Below are positions 16,947 through 25,774 of a stretch of DNA of 64,000 nucleotides, in pieces; position 1 is the stretch's first letter, and every line of letters begins with the position of its first letter. The notes below the pieces were generated by a model. The model saw only the letters and a program-made list of their open reading frames with translations, had not been told where the DNA came from and made no database searches. The DNA lies in the NCBI GenBank assembly GCA_041488095.1, contig JBGPOP010000003.1:62001-126000 (forward strand). Reading direction: 5' to 3'. This DNA comes from DASYPQ01 sp041488095. Lineage in GTDB: Bacteria; Planctomycetota; UBA1135; GCA-002686595. The position numbers and the translations under genes were made by a program.

Positions 16947-19114
16947 CGAAGGAGACGGAAGGCCCTCGCGACCACGCCCAGGCGCAGGTCGGCCCGCTGG
17001 CCGCCGCACCGTTCGACGGCGACGGGATCCGCGAGGTGCGGATCTTCCGCGTGCGGACCACGGCGAGCGTGGAGCACGGCGCGACGATCACGGCTCTCGT
17101 ACCGACGACCGAGGATGGCGACACGCCGGCCGAGCCGTCGCTCGTGCTCGCGCACGCGCCGGAACGCGTGGCGGCGGGCCTGGCGAGCGACGAGGAGCGC
17201 AGGCGCTGGGAGCACGACGGCGCCGTCGTGCGCGTGCAGGTGCCGTTCCCTCCGGGTACGTCGTTCTACGGCACGGGCGAGGTGGCCGGACCGCTCCTGC
17301 GCAACGGCCGCGCGACGACGCTCTGGAACACGGACGCCTGGTGCTACGGCGAGGAGACGCCGTCCTTGTACCAGTCGCACCCGTGTGTGCTCGCCCTGCT
17401 CGCGGACGGACGCGCGGTCGGGCTCCTGGCGGATTCCTTCCGCCGCGGCGCGATCCAGTGCGCGTCCGACGGAGTCGAGATGCAGTTCGAGGAGGAGCCC
17501 TTCGCGCTCTACCGCATCGAGGCGGAGAGCCCGGCCGAGGTGATCCGGGCGCTCGCAGCGCTCGTCGGCACGATCGAGATGCCGCCCTTGTGGGCGCTCG
17601 GCTACCACCAGAGCCGCTGGTCCTACGGGGACGAGGCCGAGGTGCGCGCGCTCGCAAAGGAGTTCCGCACGCGCAAGATCCCCTGCGACGGGCTCTGGCT
17701 CGACATCGACTACATGGAGCGCTTCCGCATCTTCAGCGTCGACCCAAGGCGTTTCGCCGACCTCGAGGCGCTCACGGAAGATCTGCGCTTGCAGGGGTTC
17801 CACACCGTCGCGATCCTCGACCCCGGGATCGCCGCGGACCGCGGCGACGGCGTCTGCAGCAGCGGCCTCGAGGGCGATCACTTCGTCCGCGACGCGCGCG
17901 GCAAGCCGGCCAAGGGCCGGGTGTGGCCCGGCGCATGCCACTTCCCCGACTTCACGCGGGGCGAGACGCATGCCTGGTGGGCCGAGCGCGTGCGCGCCTT
18001 CCTCGACGCGACCGGGATCGACGGCCTGTGGAACGACATGAACGAGCCGTCGATCTTCAAGACCCCCGCGCGCACGCTCCCGGACGCGGCCCGCCATCAG
18101 GGCCTCGGCGGGGGAACGCACGCGCGCTTCCACAATCTCTACGGACGTCTCATGGCGCAGGCGACGCGCGAGGGAATGGAGCGCGCTCGTCCGGAGCTGC
18201 GGCCGTTCGTGCTGACGCGGTCGAACCACCTCGGCGGCGCGCGCTTCGCCGCGACGTGGACCGGCGACAATCAAAGCCGCTGGGAGGACCTGCGCTGGTC
18301 GATCCCGATGGTGCTGAACCTGGGACTCTCCGGGCAGCCGTTCAGCGGGCCGGACGTCGGCGGATTCCACGGCGACCCCGCGCCGGAGCTCTTCGCGCGG
18401 TGGTTCGAGCTCGCTTCGCTCCTGCCGTTCTTCCGCGGGCACTCCGAGAAGGAAGCCTGCCGCAAGGAGCCGTGGTCCTTCGGTCCGGCGATCGAGGTCC
18501 ACGTGCGCGCGGCGATCGAGCGCCGCATGCGGCTGCTGCCCTACCTCTACACGGCGTTTCGCGAGGCGCACGAGAGCGGGTTGCCCGTCGCGCGGCCGGT
18601 CTTCTTCGCCGATCCAGCCGATCCCGAGCTGCGCGCGGTCGAGGATGCCTTCCTCCTCGGCGGGGATCTTCTCGTTGCTCCGGTCGTGAGGCAGGGAGCC
18701 ACCCGCCGCACGGCGATCCTGCCGAAGCACGAGGGCGGCGGCTGGTACGTCTTTCCCGACGGCGAGCGCCGGCTCGACGCGCGCAAGGTCGCCCTGCCCG
18801 CGCCGCTCGGGACGCTGCCCCTCCTGGTCCGCGCCGGCTCGATCGTGCCGACCATCGAAGCGCGCGAGAGCACACGCGGAGGGTTCGGGCCGATCCTGAC
18901 CCTGCACGTCTTCCTCGACCGGCGCGGGACGGCGCGCGGGCGGCTCTACGAGGACGCCGGCGACGGCCACGGCCATCGGCGAGGCGAGTTCCGTGACGCG
19001 CGCTTCGCCGCGCGGCTCGTGCACGGTGAGGTCAGGCTCGAATCGGAGATCCAGGGCTCGTGGGCGCTGCCCGCGCGCGAGACGCGCGTCGTCGCGCACG
19101 GGAAGCTCTCCTGA
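16943..19114 (+). CDS. Alpha-glucosidase, glycoside hydrolase family 31
   Basis: The 723-residue protein is a typical GH31 enzyme: LWLDIDYM (251-258) and GLWNDMNEPSIF with nucleophile D365, plus the acid/base D442 in WTGDNQSRW. It releases alpha-linked glucose, or in some members xylose, from non-reducing ends. No signal peptide is present, so it should be cytoplasmic and act after uptake. ATG 16943 overlaps the preceding glycosidase stop as ATGA; the much longer open frame upstream in this phase is antiphase read-through of that gene. With the importer it makes a compact alpha-glucoside use module. Confidence 0.92.
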   Translation: MTKETEGPRDHAQAQVGPLAAAPFDGDGIREVRIFRVRTTASVEHGATITALVPTTEDGDTPAEPSLVLAHAPERVAAGLASDEERRRWEHDGAVVRVQVPFPPGTSFYGTGEVAGPLLRNGRATTLWNTDAWCYGEETPSLYQSHPCVLALLADGRAVGLLADSFRRGAIQCASDGVEMQFEEEPFALYRIEAESPAEVIRALAALVGTIEMPPLWALGYHQSRWSYGDEAEVRALAKEFRTRKIPCDGLWLDIDYMERFRIFSVDPRRFADLEALTEDLRLQGFHTVAILDPGIAADRGDGVCSSGLEGDHFVRDARGKPAKGRVWPGACHFPDFTRGETHAWWAERVRAFLDATGIDGLWNDMNEPSIFKTPARTLPDAARHQGLGGGTHARFHNLYGRLMAQATREGMERARPELRPFVLTRSNHLGGARFAATWTGDNQSRWEDLRWSIPMVLNLGLSGQPFSGPDVGGFHGDPAPELFARWFELASLLPFFRGHSEKEACRKEPWSFGPAIEVHVRAAIERRMRLLPYLYTAFREAHESGLPVARPVFFADPADPELRAVEDAFLLGGDLLVAPVVRQGATRRTAILPKHEGGGWYVFPDGERRLDARKVALPAPLGTLPLLVRAGSIVPTIEARESTRGGFGPILTLHVFLDRRGTARGRLYEDAGDGHGHRRGEFRDARFAARLVHGEVRLESEIQGSWALPARETRVVAHGKLS

Positions 19115-19144
19115 GGGCGGCGCTTCGCGCGTCGCTCGGCGTCC

Positions 19145-22100
19145 TCATTTCCCGCGCCCGAGGATCCTCCCCCTCAGCCACGGAGCGATCGGGAGCTCCC
19201 CCTCCTCCACCTTTCCGTCCCCGTCGAGATCCCAGCGCGGCACGAACGCATCCGGCGTCGCCTCGACGCCGAGCGCGCCGATGACCTTGAGTCGGGCCTG
19301 CAGCTCCTTCGGCCCGATCGATCCGTCGCCGTCGTCATCCATGTCGGCGAGCAGGTCGGCGCGCTTCTTGAGCTCCGTCCTCGACAGGACGCCGTCCCCG
19401 TCCTTGTCGAACGTCGCGTACATCCGCTCGGGCGTCAGCATGGGAGGCAGCATCGCGTAGTAGCGCCGCCGCGACGGCCACTCCGGCCGCGACTTCGCCG
19501 CGTCGATCGCGCGCCGGTACGCAGCCGACCCGCGCCTCGTCGCCAGGCGCACCGAGCCGTTGTGGTCGGCGTCGAGGGCGGCCCACTCCTCCTCGCCGAG
19601 CTTGAGCTCCGGCGGTTCGATCGCGCCGCTCTTGTTCGCGTCGACCGCGGCGAAGAGCTCCCTCGCGCGACGGTCCCCGTACCGCAGCCGGCGCATCCCG
19701 GGGCACCGCGACAGCTCGGCGAACGACAGCTTGCCGTCCCCGTCAAGGTCGAGCGCGGCGAAGAACACGCGCTGCATCTCCGCGTGATCGAGGGCACCGT
19801 CCTCGTTCCGGTCGAACGGGTACGGATCCGTCCCGTCGAGCAGGCGCGCGAGGTCTCCGTCAGGATCGACCCGGTCGACCCTGCCCGGCGGCTCGTGGAT
19901 TGCGGCCGGGGCCGTCCCCTTCGGCGCGCCCAGGATTCCCGCGAACGCCGCGAATTCGGCCAGGCTCACGCGCCCGTCCGTGTCCGCGTCGGCGCCAGCG
20001 CACCCCTTCATCTCCTCGTCCGTGAGGAAGCCCGAGCCATCGGCGTCCTGGCGCGCGAAGGACAGACGCGCGGTCGTCGCCGGGTCGTCCGCCGTCGCGA
20101 CCAGGCTCGCCTGCGTTCCGAGCGCCTCCGGCTTCACGCTGAGGATGCGCTCGATCTCGGGCAGGACCATCCACCGCGAGCCGGCGTGGCTGACGTCCTT
20201 CAGCGGGCGCCCGGCCTCGTCGAGCATCTTGTCGAGCGGGAAGCTCTCGACCGCGATCACGTACGTGCCCACGATCCCCGAGATCGCGCCGCGCTGCACC
20301 GGCTGGGCCGATACGGTCGCGTCGGTGATGAACACCCCGTCGCCTCCCGGCGACAGCAGCAGCGTCTGCAGGAACGGCGGGTTGTAGAACGAGGCGAGCG
20401 AGAGCATCTCGACCGACTGCCCGACGCGTCCGACGCCCGTTCTGCGCGGGCGCGTCGGGTCGCTGACGTCGAACAGGATCAGGAACGAGGCGCGGTTGTT
20501 GCCCTCGGGCTTCTCGTAGAGAACGTAGGCGTAGTCGCGCTCGGCCGTCCGCTGTCCGCCCTGCGGCTGTGCGAGATCGACGTGGCTCGCGAGCGAGAGA
20601 CCGACGAAGCGGCCCGGCTCGGCCTCGCGCGCGGGCTCCGTCCGGCCCTGCGGCGCCCTGCGGGGCGGGTTGGGGAAGAGTTGCCGCGGGGACGATGGCT
20701 CGGTCACGTCGACGAGCAGGAGGCCGCGCTCCTCGTCCAGCACGGCGCACAGGTTGTGCGCCGGAGCACGCAGATCCATCGGGGCTTCGGCCGCGGCCGA
20801 GCCGCCCGCGCTCCCGGTGCGGACGATCGCAGGATCCTCACCGGCCTCCGCGCCGGCCTTCCTGGAACGCGGGCGGCTGTACTGGAAAAGCGTCGAGACC
20901 TCGATCGCGTTCCCCGGCGCTCCGTCCTCGTCAGGCTGCATCGAGCTGGAGACCAGCCTGGGCGCGATCGGCGCGCGCACGTCGACGATCGCGAGTCCAC
21001 CCGGACCGTCGGCTACATAAGCCCAAGGCCACTGCACGAAGACCGACTTCGCGTCGAACATCGGCACCTTCGCGACGAGGTGGATCTTCTCGGGCGTCGA
21101 CACGTCGTAGACGCGCAGACCCCCCGCGCCGTCGGCCACGTAGAGGTGCTCGCCGGCGAGCCTCAGGCCCTGCGGGTCGATCGATTCGACGAACGCCACC
21201 TTCCTCGGCGCGGTCGGATCACGCACGTCGACCACGTGGATCCCGCGGGCGCCCTCGGCGGCGAAGACGTATTGCGCGAAGCCCTGGTGGGGCTCGGAGA
21301 GGATCTCGAGCGCGACGATGTCGGGGATCACGGCCTTGGCGAGCGGGACCGAGGTCTCGAGCTGCGCACGGTTCAGGGCCACGACCTCGAGCCCGCGGCG
21401 GTCGGCGACGAAGGCGAGCTGGCGCGCGAGACGGAAGTTGACCGAGCCCAGGCCCCAGGTCTGCGAGGTGCGGTGGCACTCGACGCACGAGCGCGCCGTC
21501 GGTCTGGTCGTGTGCATCTGGTGGTGCACCATGGTCATGCCCGACAGTCCCGCCGCGGTCACGGGCATCACCTGGTCGAGGAGACGCGCGCCCTTCGCGT
21601 CCGTCACGCTCCCCATGGTCGAGAAGCCGGTCAGGTAGGGCGCGACCTCGCCGCGCTCGTCGAGACCCGCGTAGAAGCTCTTCCAGGTCGCGAAGACCTT
21701 CTCCTGCGTCGTCACGCGCCCCGGCGTGCGCTTGCCCGAGAGGAGGTCGAGCTGGCTGAGCGACTCGTTGCGGTCGAAGTGGAAGCCCAGGAAGTTGGCG
21801 TTCCACCCCGCGTGACAGGTGTAGCACTCGACGTTCTCGTGCACGTGGGTCATCGCCTGGGCGGCCTTCGCGTTGTATTCGGGGCGCGCGGGGTCGAGCA
21901 CGTGCACGACCTGCGGGACCACGTGATCCGCGCCGGTCACCTTGCTGCGCAAGAGGATCCTGCCGCCCTCGCGCCTCAGGTTCTCGATCGGCGAGCCGCG
22001 CTGCGTGCGCAACCGCGACTCGGCGGTGAACGTCCCGTGGCAGTCGCTGCACGAGATCTCGACCGCGTGCTCCATCTGTCCGTGCAGGCTCCCGTCCCCC

Positions 22101-23119
22101 ATCACGTCGCTCTGCGTGTGGCAGTCGATGCAGTGCATGCCGCGCTCGAAGTGCACGTCGGGCGGATCGATCGCCGGATCGGAGAGGTAGAACTGGCGGT
22201 TCATCAGCCTGCCCGTCGTGCCCGGGATCTCCGGTCCTCCCGGAGCGCCCGGCGGGAGCTGCGAGAGGCCGCGGAAGTTCAGGCCGATCGTCGCGTCGCC
22301 GTAGTGGCAGCTCGTGCAGGTCTGCGTGGACGGCGCGCGCGTCATCGCGTGGTGCTCGGGGTGGCCGGGCTCGGCCTTGGGCACGGTCGGGTCCGCGCTC
22401 GAGGAGAGCCCGTCGAGCGCGTAGGGAACGTGGCAGGCGGCGCAGCCCTCTCCGCGGTAGTCGCCGTCGAAGCCCACGCGGCCGCGAACCGCGCGCCCCT
22501 CCGACCAGAGGTGGCACTGCATGCACTCTTTTCGGGGCAGGTCGGCGAAGTGCGAGGCGAGATCGCTCCTCGCCGCGGGCTCCCGGAAGAGCGGCACCTG
22601 CGCGAGCGACCGGACCTCGCCCCGGTCGCCCTCCGGCGCGGACACGGGGAAGACCGACCAGGTCGAGCCCTTCCTCGGCGCGATCCCCATCTCGTAGAAG
22701 CCGTCCGAGAGGTGTCCCGCGGTCGTCCCGTGGAGCGAGAGCCTCAGGTGCTCGACGAGGTCGCCGTGGCACCCGCCGCAGGTCTCCTTCGCGACCCGCA
22801 GATCCATCGGGTTCCTGAAGCGTCGGTAGGCGAGGTCCTGGTCGAGGTCCGCGACGCGCTCGTCCTTCTCCGGGCGCGAGGTCCTGACGTGCGCCTCGGC
22901 CTTCGTGCGCGCCTCGCCGTTGCCTCCGTGGCACTCCACGCAAGTGAGCGGGGCCTTCGGATGCATCTCTTCGATGGCCGAGTGGCACGCAGCACATCCG
23001 GCCGAGGCGTCGTGTGCGCTGTGCACGGGCTCCGCCTCGACGGAGGCGAGGAACGCAACCGCTCCCGAGGCCAGCGCGGCGGCGAGGGAGAGCGAGGTCA
23101 GGGGGACCGGACCCGCCAA
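19145..23119 (-). CDS. Decahaem cytochrome c fused to LVIVD-type beta-propeller and EF-hand tail
   Basis: This 1324-residue protein has a signal peptide (about 1-29) and ten CXXCH haem sites, at 42, 60, 114, 199, 226, 268, 330, 357, 432 and 545. From about 565 to 950 it has repeated LVIVD-like blades: IHVVDVRDPTAP, LRVYDVSTPEK, LAIVDVRAPIAP, LLVDVTEPSSP. The last 270 residues hold eight canonical 12-residue EF-hand loops (for example DADGSGFLTDEE, DLDGDGKLSFAE, DKDGDGVLSRTE) and one degenerate loop. It is presumably exported and passes electrons; calcium binding is expected from the loops. It follows the Tat-exported phosphatase-like gene by ten bases. The three parts are known separately; the full combination is unusual to me. 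The frame is uninterrupted. Confidence 0.9.
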   Translation of the reverse strand: MAGPVPLTSLSLAAALASGAVAFLASVEAEPVHSAHDASAGCAACHSAIEEMHPKAPLTCVECHGGNGEARTKAEAHVRTSRPEKDERVADLDQDLAYRRFRNPMDLRVAKETCGGCHGDLVEHLRLSLHGTTAGHLSDGFYEMGIAPRKGSTWSVFPVSAPEGDRGEVRSLAQVPLFREPAARSDLASHFADLPRKECMQCHLWSEGRAVRGRVGFDGDYRGEGCAACHVPYALDGLSSSADPTVPKAEPGHPEHHAMTRAPSTQTCTSCHYGDATIGLNFRGLSQLPPGAPGGPEIPGTTGRLMNRQFYLSDPAIDPPDVHFERGMHCIDCHTQSDVMGDGSLHGQMEHAVEISCSDCHGTFTAESRLRTQRGSPIENLRREGGRILLRSKVTGADHVVPQVVHVLDPARPEYNAKAAQAMTHVHENVECYTCHAGWNANFLGFHFDRNESLSQLDLLSGKRTPGRVTTQEKVFATWKSFYAGLDERGEVAPYLTGFSTMGSVTDAKGARLLDQVMPVTAAGLSGMTMVHHQMHTTRPTARSCVECHRTSQTWGLGSVNFRLARQLAFVADRRGLEVVALNRAQLETSVPLAKAVIPDIVALEILSEPHQGFAQYVFAAEGARGIHVVDVRDPTAPRKVAFVESIDPQGLRLAGEHLYVADGAGGLRVYDVSTPEKIHLVAKVPMFDAKSVFVQWPWAYVADGPGGLAIVDVRAPIAPRLVSSSMQPDEDGAPGNAIEVSTLFQYSRPRSRKAGAEAGEDPAIVRTGSAGGSAAAEAPMDLRAPAHNLCAVLDEERGLLLVDVTEPSSPRQLFPNPPRRAPQGRTEPAREAEPGRFVGLSLASHVDLAQPQGGQRTAERDYAYVLYEKPEGNNRASFLILFDVSDPTRPRRTGVGRVGQSVEMLSLASFYNPPFLQTLLLSPGGDGVFITDATVSAQPVQRGAISGIVGTYVIAVESFPLDKMLDEAGRPLKDVSHAGSRWMVLPEIERILSVKPEALGTQASLVATADDPATTARLSFARQDADGSGFLTDEEMKGCAGADADTDGRVSLAEFAAFAGILGAPKGTAPAAIHEPPGRVDRVDPDGDLARLLDGTDPYPFDRNEDGALDHAEMQRVFFAALDLDGDGKLSFAELSRCPGMRRLRYGDRRARELFAAVDANKSGAIEPPELKLGEEEWAALDADHNGSVRLATRRGSAAYRRAIDAAKSRPEWPSRRRYYAMLPPMLTPERMYATFDKDGDGVLSRTELKKRADLLADMDDDGDGSIGPKELQARLKVIGALGVEATPDAFVPRWDLDGDGKVEEGELPIAPWLRGRILGRGK

Positions 23120-23129
23120 CGCACCGACC

Positions 23130-24284
23130 TCAGGCGTAGAGCCCGGGCAGCTTCTTCCCGTGTGCCAGCCGCGCCTTGGCGCCGAACATCTCGCACACGG
23201 TCGGTGCGACGTCGACGACCCGCACCTCCTCCTTCACCACCGAGCCGCGCTTGAAGTCGGGGCCCCACGCGAGGCAGGTGACGTAGGAGAGGTCCTCCGA
23301 GCCGTCGCCGTGATCGAGCCCGCGGCGCGAGTTGAGGTCCTTGTCGCGGCCGAACTCGGGCACGACCACGAAGGCGGTCGAGCCCGCCAGGTCGGGGTTC
23401 TTGCGGACCGCCTCCCACAGCTCGCCCAGCGCGGCGTCGTTGCGACGCACGACCTCCACGTAGCCGTTGTAGGAGCCGTGCGCGATGTCGGCCTCCTGCA
23501 GCACGACCGCCGTGACGCGCGGCTTGAAGAGCGTCAGCACATTGCGGGCGAGACGGAGCGCCTTGGCGTCGCCCGCGTTGGGACCGGTGATGTCCGCCGT
23601 GCCGCGCGAGAGCTCGTCGAGGATGTACTTCTCGACCTGCGCCGCGTTCCGGGCCGAGTTGGCCGAGTCGACCGGGGCTGCATCCTTGTCCTTGGCGCGC
23701 GTCTTGGCGAGCGCGCCGCGCATCCTGGCGAGCAGCTCCTCCTCGCGCTCGGGCAGCTCGCGCGGTCGTCCCCACTTCTCGATCAACCCCTTGAACTCGC
23801 GGTTGAAGATCCCGTCGCCGTCGAGCGTGTTCGCGCCGTAGCGGGCGCCGTAGTCGGGGTGGAGGCCGTAGGCGTAGTTGACCTGCTGCGCGCCGCCCGA
23901 GGTCGTGATCCAGACCTCGTTCGCCTGCCAGGCGAGGTCCTTGCGCAGGTACTCGAACAGGGTCGGGTCGGGGCCCCGCGCGTTCTCGCGGATGCCGCGC
24001 GGCTCGGCGATGCCGGTGAAGATGGAGAGCGCCGCCCCGTAATGCCCGAGGTTGCTCGTCCGCGCGCGCGTGTAGAGCACGCCTTCCCCGGCCATCGCGG
24101 CGAGCGTCGGGACGTTCTGCGGAGCGCCGAAGGTCTCGCGCGTGCGCACGCCGCCCGCGAAGGCGACGAGCACGAGGTGTCGCGTCTTGCGCTCGGAAGG
24201 AAGCGAGAGTGCCGGAAGCGCAGAGGCCGCGGCGACGACAGCCGCGCCATGGAGGAACTCACGTCGGTTCGGACGGATGATCAT
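23130..24284 (-). CDS. Tat-exported alkaline-phosphatase-superfamily (DUF1501/sulfatase-like) protein
   Basis: The 384-residue protein starts with a twin-arginine signal, NRREFLHGAAVVAAASALPAL, so it is exported folded. The body looks like the alkaline phosphatase superfamily: VLVAFAGGVRTRETFG near the N-terminus, then VVVPEFGRDKDLNSRRGLDHGDGSED and VDVAPTVCEMFGA near the end, as in DUF1501 and sulfatase-type proteins. The usual nucleophile serine or threonine is not obvious, so enzymatic activity is uncertain. It sits ten bases upstream of the decahaem cytochrome and is likely made with it. Planctomycetes are rich in such proteins beside cytochromes. Confidence 0.7.
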   Translation of the reverse strand: MIIRPNRREFLHGAAVVAAASALPALSLPSERKTRHLVLVAFAGGVRTRETFGAPQNVPTLAAMAGEGVLYTRARTSNLGHYGAALSIFTGIAEPRGIRENARGPDPTLFEYLRKDLAWQANEVWITTSGGAQQVNYAYGLHPDYGARYGANTLDGDGIFNREFKGLIEKWGRPRELPEREEELLARMRGALAKTRAKDKDAAPVDSANSARNAAQVEKYILDELSRGTADITGPNAGDAKALRLARNVLTLFKPRVTAVVLQEADIAHGSYNGYVEVVRRNDAALGELWEAVRKNPDLAGSTAFVVVPEFGRDKDLNSRRGLDHGDGSEDLSYVTCLAWGPDFKRGSVVKEEVRVVDVAPTVCEMFGAKARLAHGKKLPGLYA

Positions 24285-24367
24285 CGGGCCCTTCGCTTCG
24301 GCACCAGGGTATCCTTGGGCGCATTCTAACCACGGCCCGTGCAGGCGCGATCCTCTCCCCCAGCTCC

Positions 24368-25768
24368 ATGAAGATCCAGATCGTCGGCCACGCCTGCTTG
24401 AGCGTCGAAGCCGGCGGCAAGCGCCTCATCGTCGATCCCTGGATCCTGGGCTCCGTGTACTGGGGCGCCTGGTGGCACTGCCCCGAACCCGTGTTCGAAC
24501 CCGGGATCTTCCGCCCGGACGTCGTCTACATCACCCATTGGCACTTCGACCACCTTCACGGCGAGTCGCTCGAACGCTTCGACAAGGGCTGCCTGGTGCT
24601 CGTGGCGAAGTTCCCGGTCTCATCGCTCCCCCAGCAGCTGCGCGACATGGGTTTCACGCGCGTGATGGAGATCGAGCACGGCCGGACCTTCGAGATCGCG
24701 CCGGGCTTCTCCATCACGAGCTTCCAGATCCAATACCAGGACGACTCGATCTGCGTGGTCGAGGCGGATGGCCAGGTGCTCGTCGACCTCAACGATGCCA
24801 AGCCCCTGCCGCGAACGTGGCGGATGCTCCGGCGTCGCTACCCCCGGGTCGACTTCATGTTGCGCAGCCACTCGCCCGCATGGTCGTACCCTTCGGCCTA
24901 CACGTTCGAGGATCCCGCCGACGCGATCCCGGTCGACAAGCAGAGCTACCTCAAGGCCTTCTGCGCGGCGGCCGGCGTGCTGAGGCCTCGCCACGCGATC
25001 CCTTTCGCGAGCAGCGTGTGTCACCTGCACGAGGAGGTGCTGCACGAGAACGACCACTTGGCGACCCCGTGGGACCTCGAGCGCTACTGGTCTTCGCACC
25101 CGGTGGAGGGCACGGCTCTCGTGCGCATGCCCCACGGCAGCTCCTGGAGCAACGATCGGGGCTTCGTCCTCACGCAGGACGAGCAGGTCCGCGATCTTCA
25201 GAGCTATGTGTCGCGGATGTTGCGCGAGAAGGGCGCAGAGCTCGGGGCGATCTACGCCCGCGAGAAGGACGCTCGCGTCGTGTTCGAGGACTTCGAGCGG
25301 TTCTTCCGGCGCTTCCTCCGCCGGATCCTGCTTCTGCGTCCGTTCCTGGACGTCCGCTGGCTCTTCGTCGTCGAGCAGGTCGGAAGGACCGATCGCTGGC
25401 TGGTCGACGTGCGCAAGGGGCGGATCGAGCGGCTCGAGCGCGAGCCCGAGAGCTACACCAGCCGGATCCAGGTGCACCCCGCCGTGCTCGCCGAGGCGCT
25501 CCGCGACACCGTCTTCACGAACATCGACATCTCCAAGCGCTGGCGCGTGCACGTGGGCCGCGGCGGGTTGACGCGACACCTTCTGACGTGGGTGCTCATC
25601 TCGCTCTTCGAGGCCGGCTGCCTGGAGCCGCGAAACATCCTTTGCTGGCGCTTCCTCGCGGGGTGGGCGCGACGGCGTTCGGAGATCCTCGACTACCTGG
25701 CGCTCTGCCGCGCGATGATGCGCAAGGACAAGGCGGCGGTTGCGCAGGCCGTCACGGAGCCGATGTGA
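24368..25768 (+). CDS. MBL-fold metallohydrolase
   Basis: The 466-residue protein has a metallo-beta-lactamase fold in its first half with the metal motif THWHFDHLHG (56-65; H57, H59, D61, H62) and DPW near residue 23. The order of segments (DDSICVVEADGQVLVDLNDAK, RSHSPAWSYP) resembles the UlaG/CMP-Neu5Ac hydroxylase-like branch. The C-terminal half has no motif I know but is rich in Trp and Arg (FEDFERFFRRFLRRILLLRPFLDVRWLF). It has no signal peptide. The gene stands alone between oppositely oriented neighbours; the substrate is unknown. Confidence 0.75.
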   Translation: MKIQIVGHACLSVEAGGKRLIVDPWILGSVYWGAWWHCPEPVFEPGIFRPDVVYITHWHFDHLHGESLERFDKGCLVLVAKFPVSSLPQQLRDMGFTRVMEIEHGRTFEIAPGFSITSFQIQYQDDSICVVEADGQVLVDLNDAKPLPRTWRMLRRRYPRVDFMLRSHSPAWSYPSAYTFEDPADAIPVDKQSYLKAFCAAAGVLRPRHAIPFASSVCHLHEEVLHENDHLATPWDLERYWSSHPVEGTALVRMPHGSSWSNDRGFVLTQDEQVRDLQSYVSRMLREKGAELGAIYAREKDARVVFEDFERFFRRFLRRILLLRPFLDVRWLFVVEQVGRTDRWLVDVRKGRIERLEREPESYTSRIQVHPAVLAEALRDTVFTNIDISKRWRVHVGRGGLTRHLLTWVLISLFEAGCLEPRNILCWRFLAGWARRRSEILDYLALCRAMMRKDKAAVAQAVTEPM

Positions 25769-25774
25769 TCCGTC

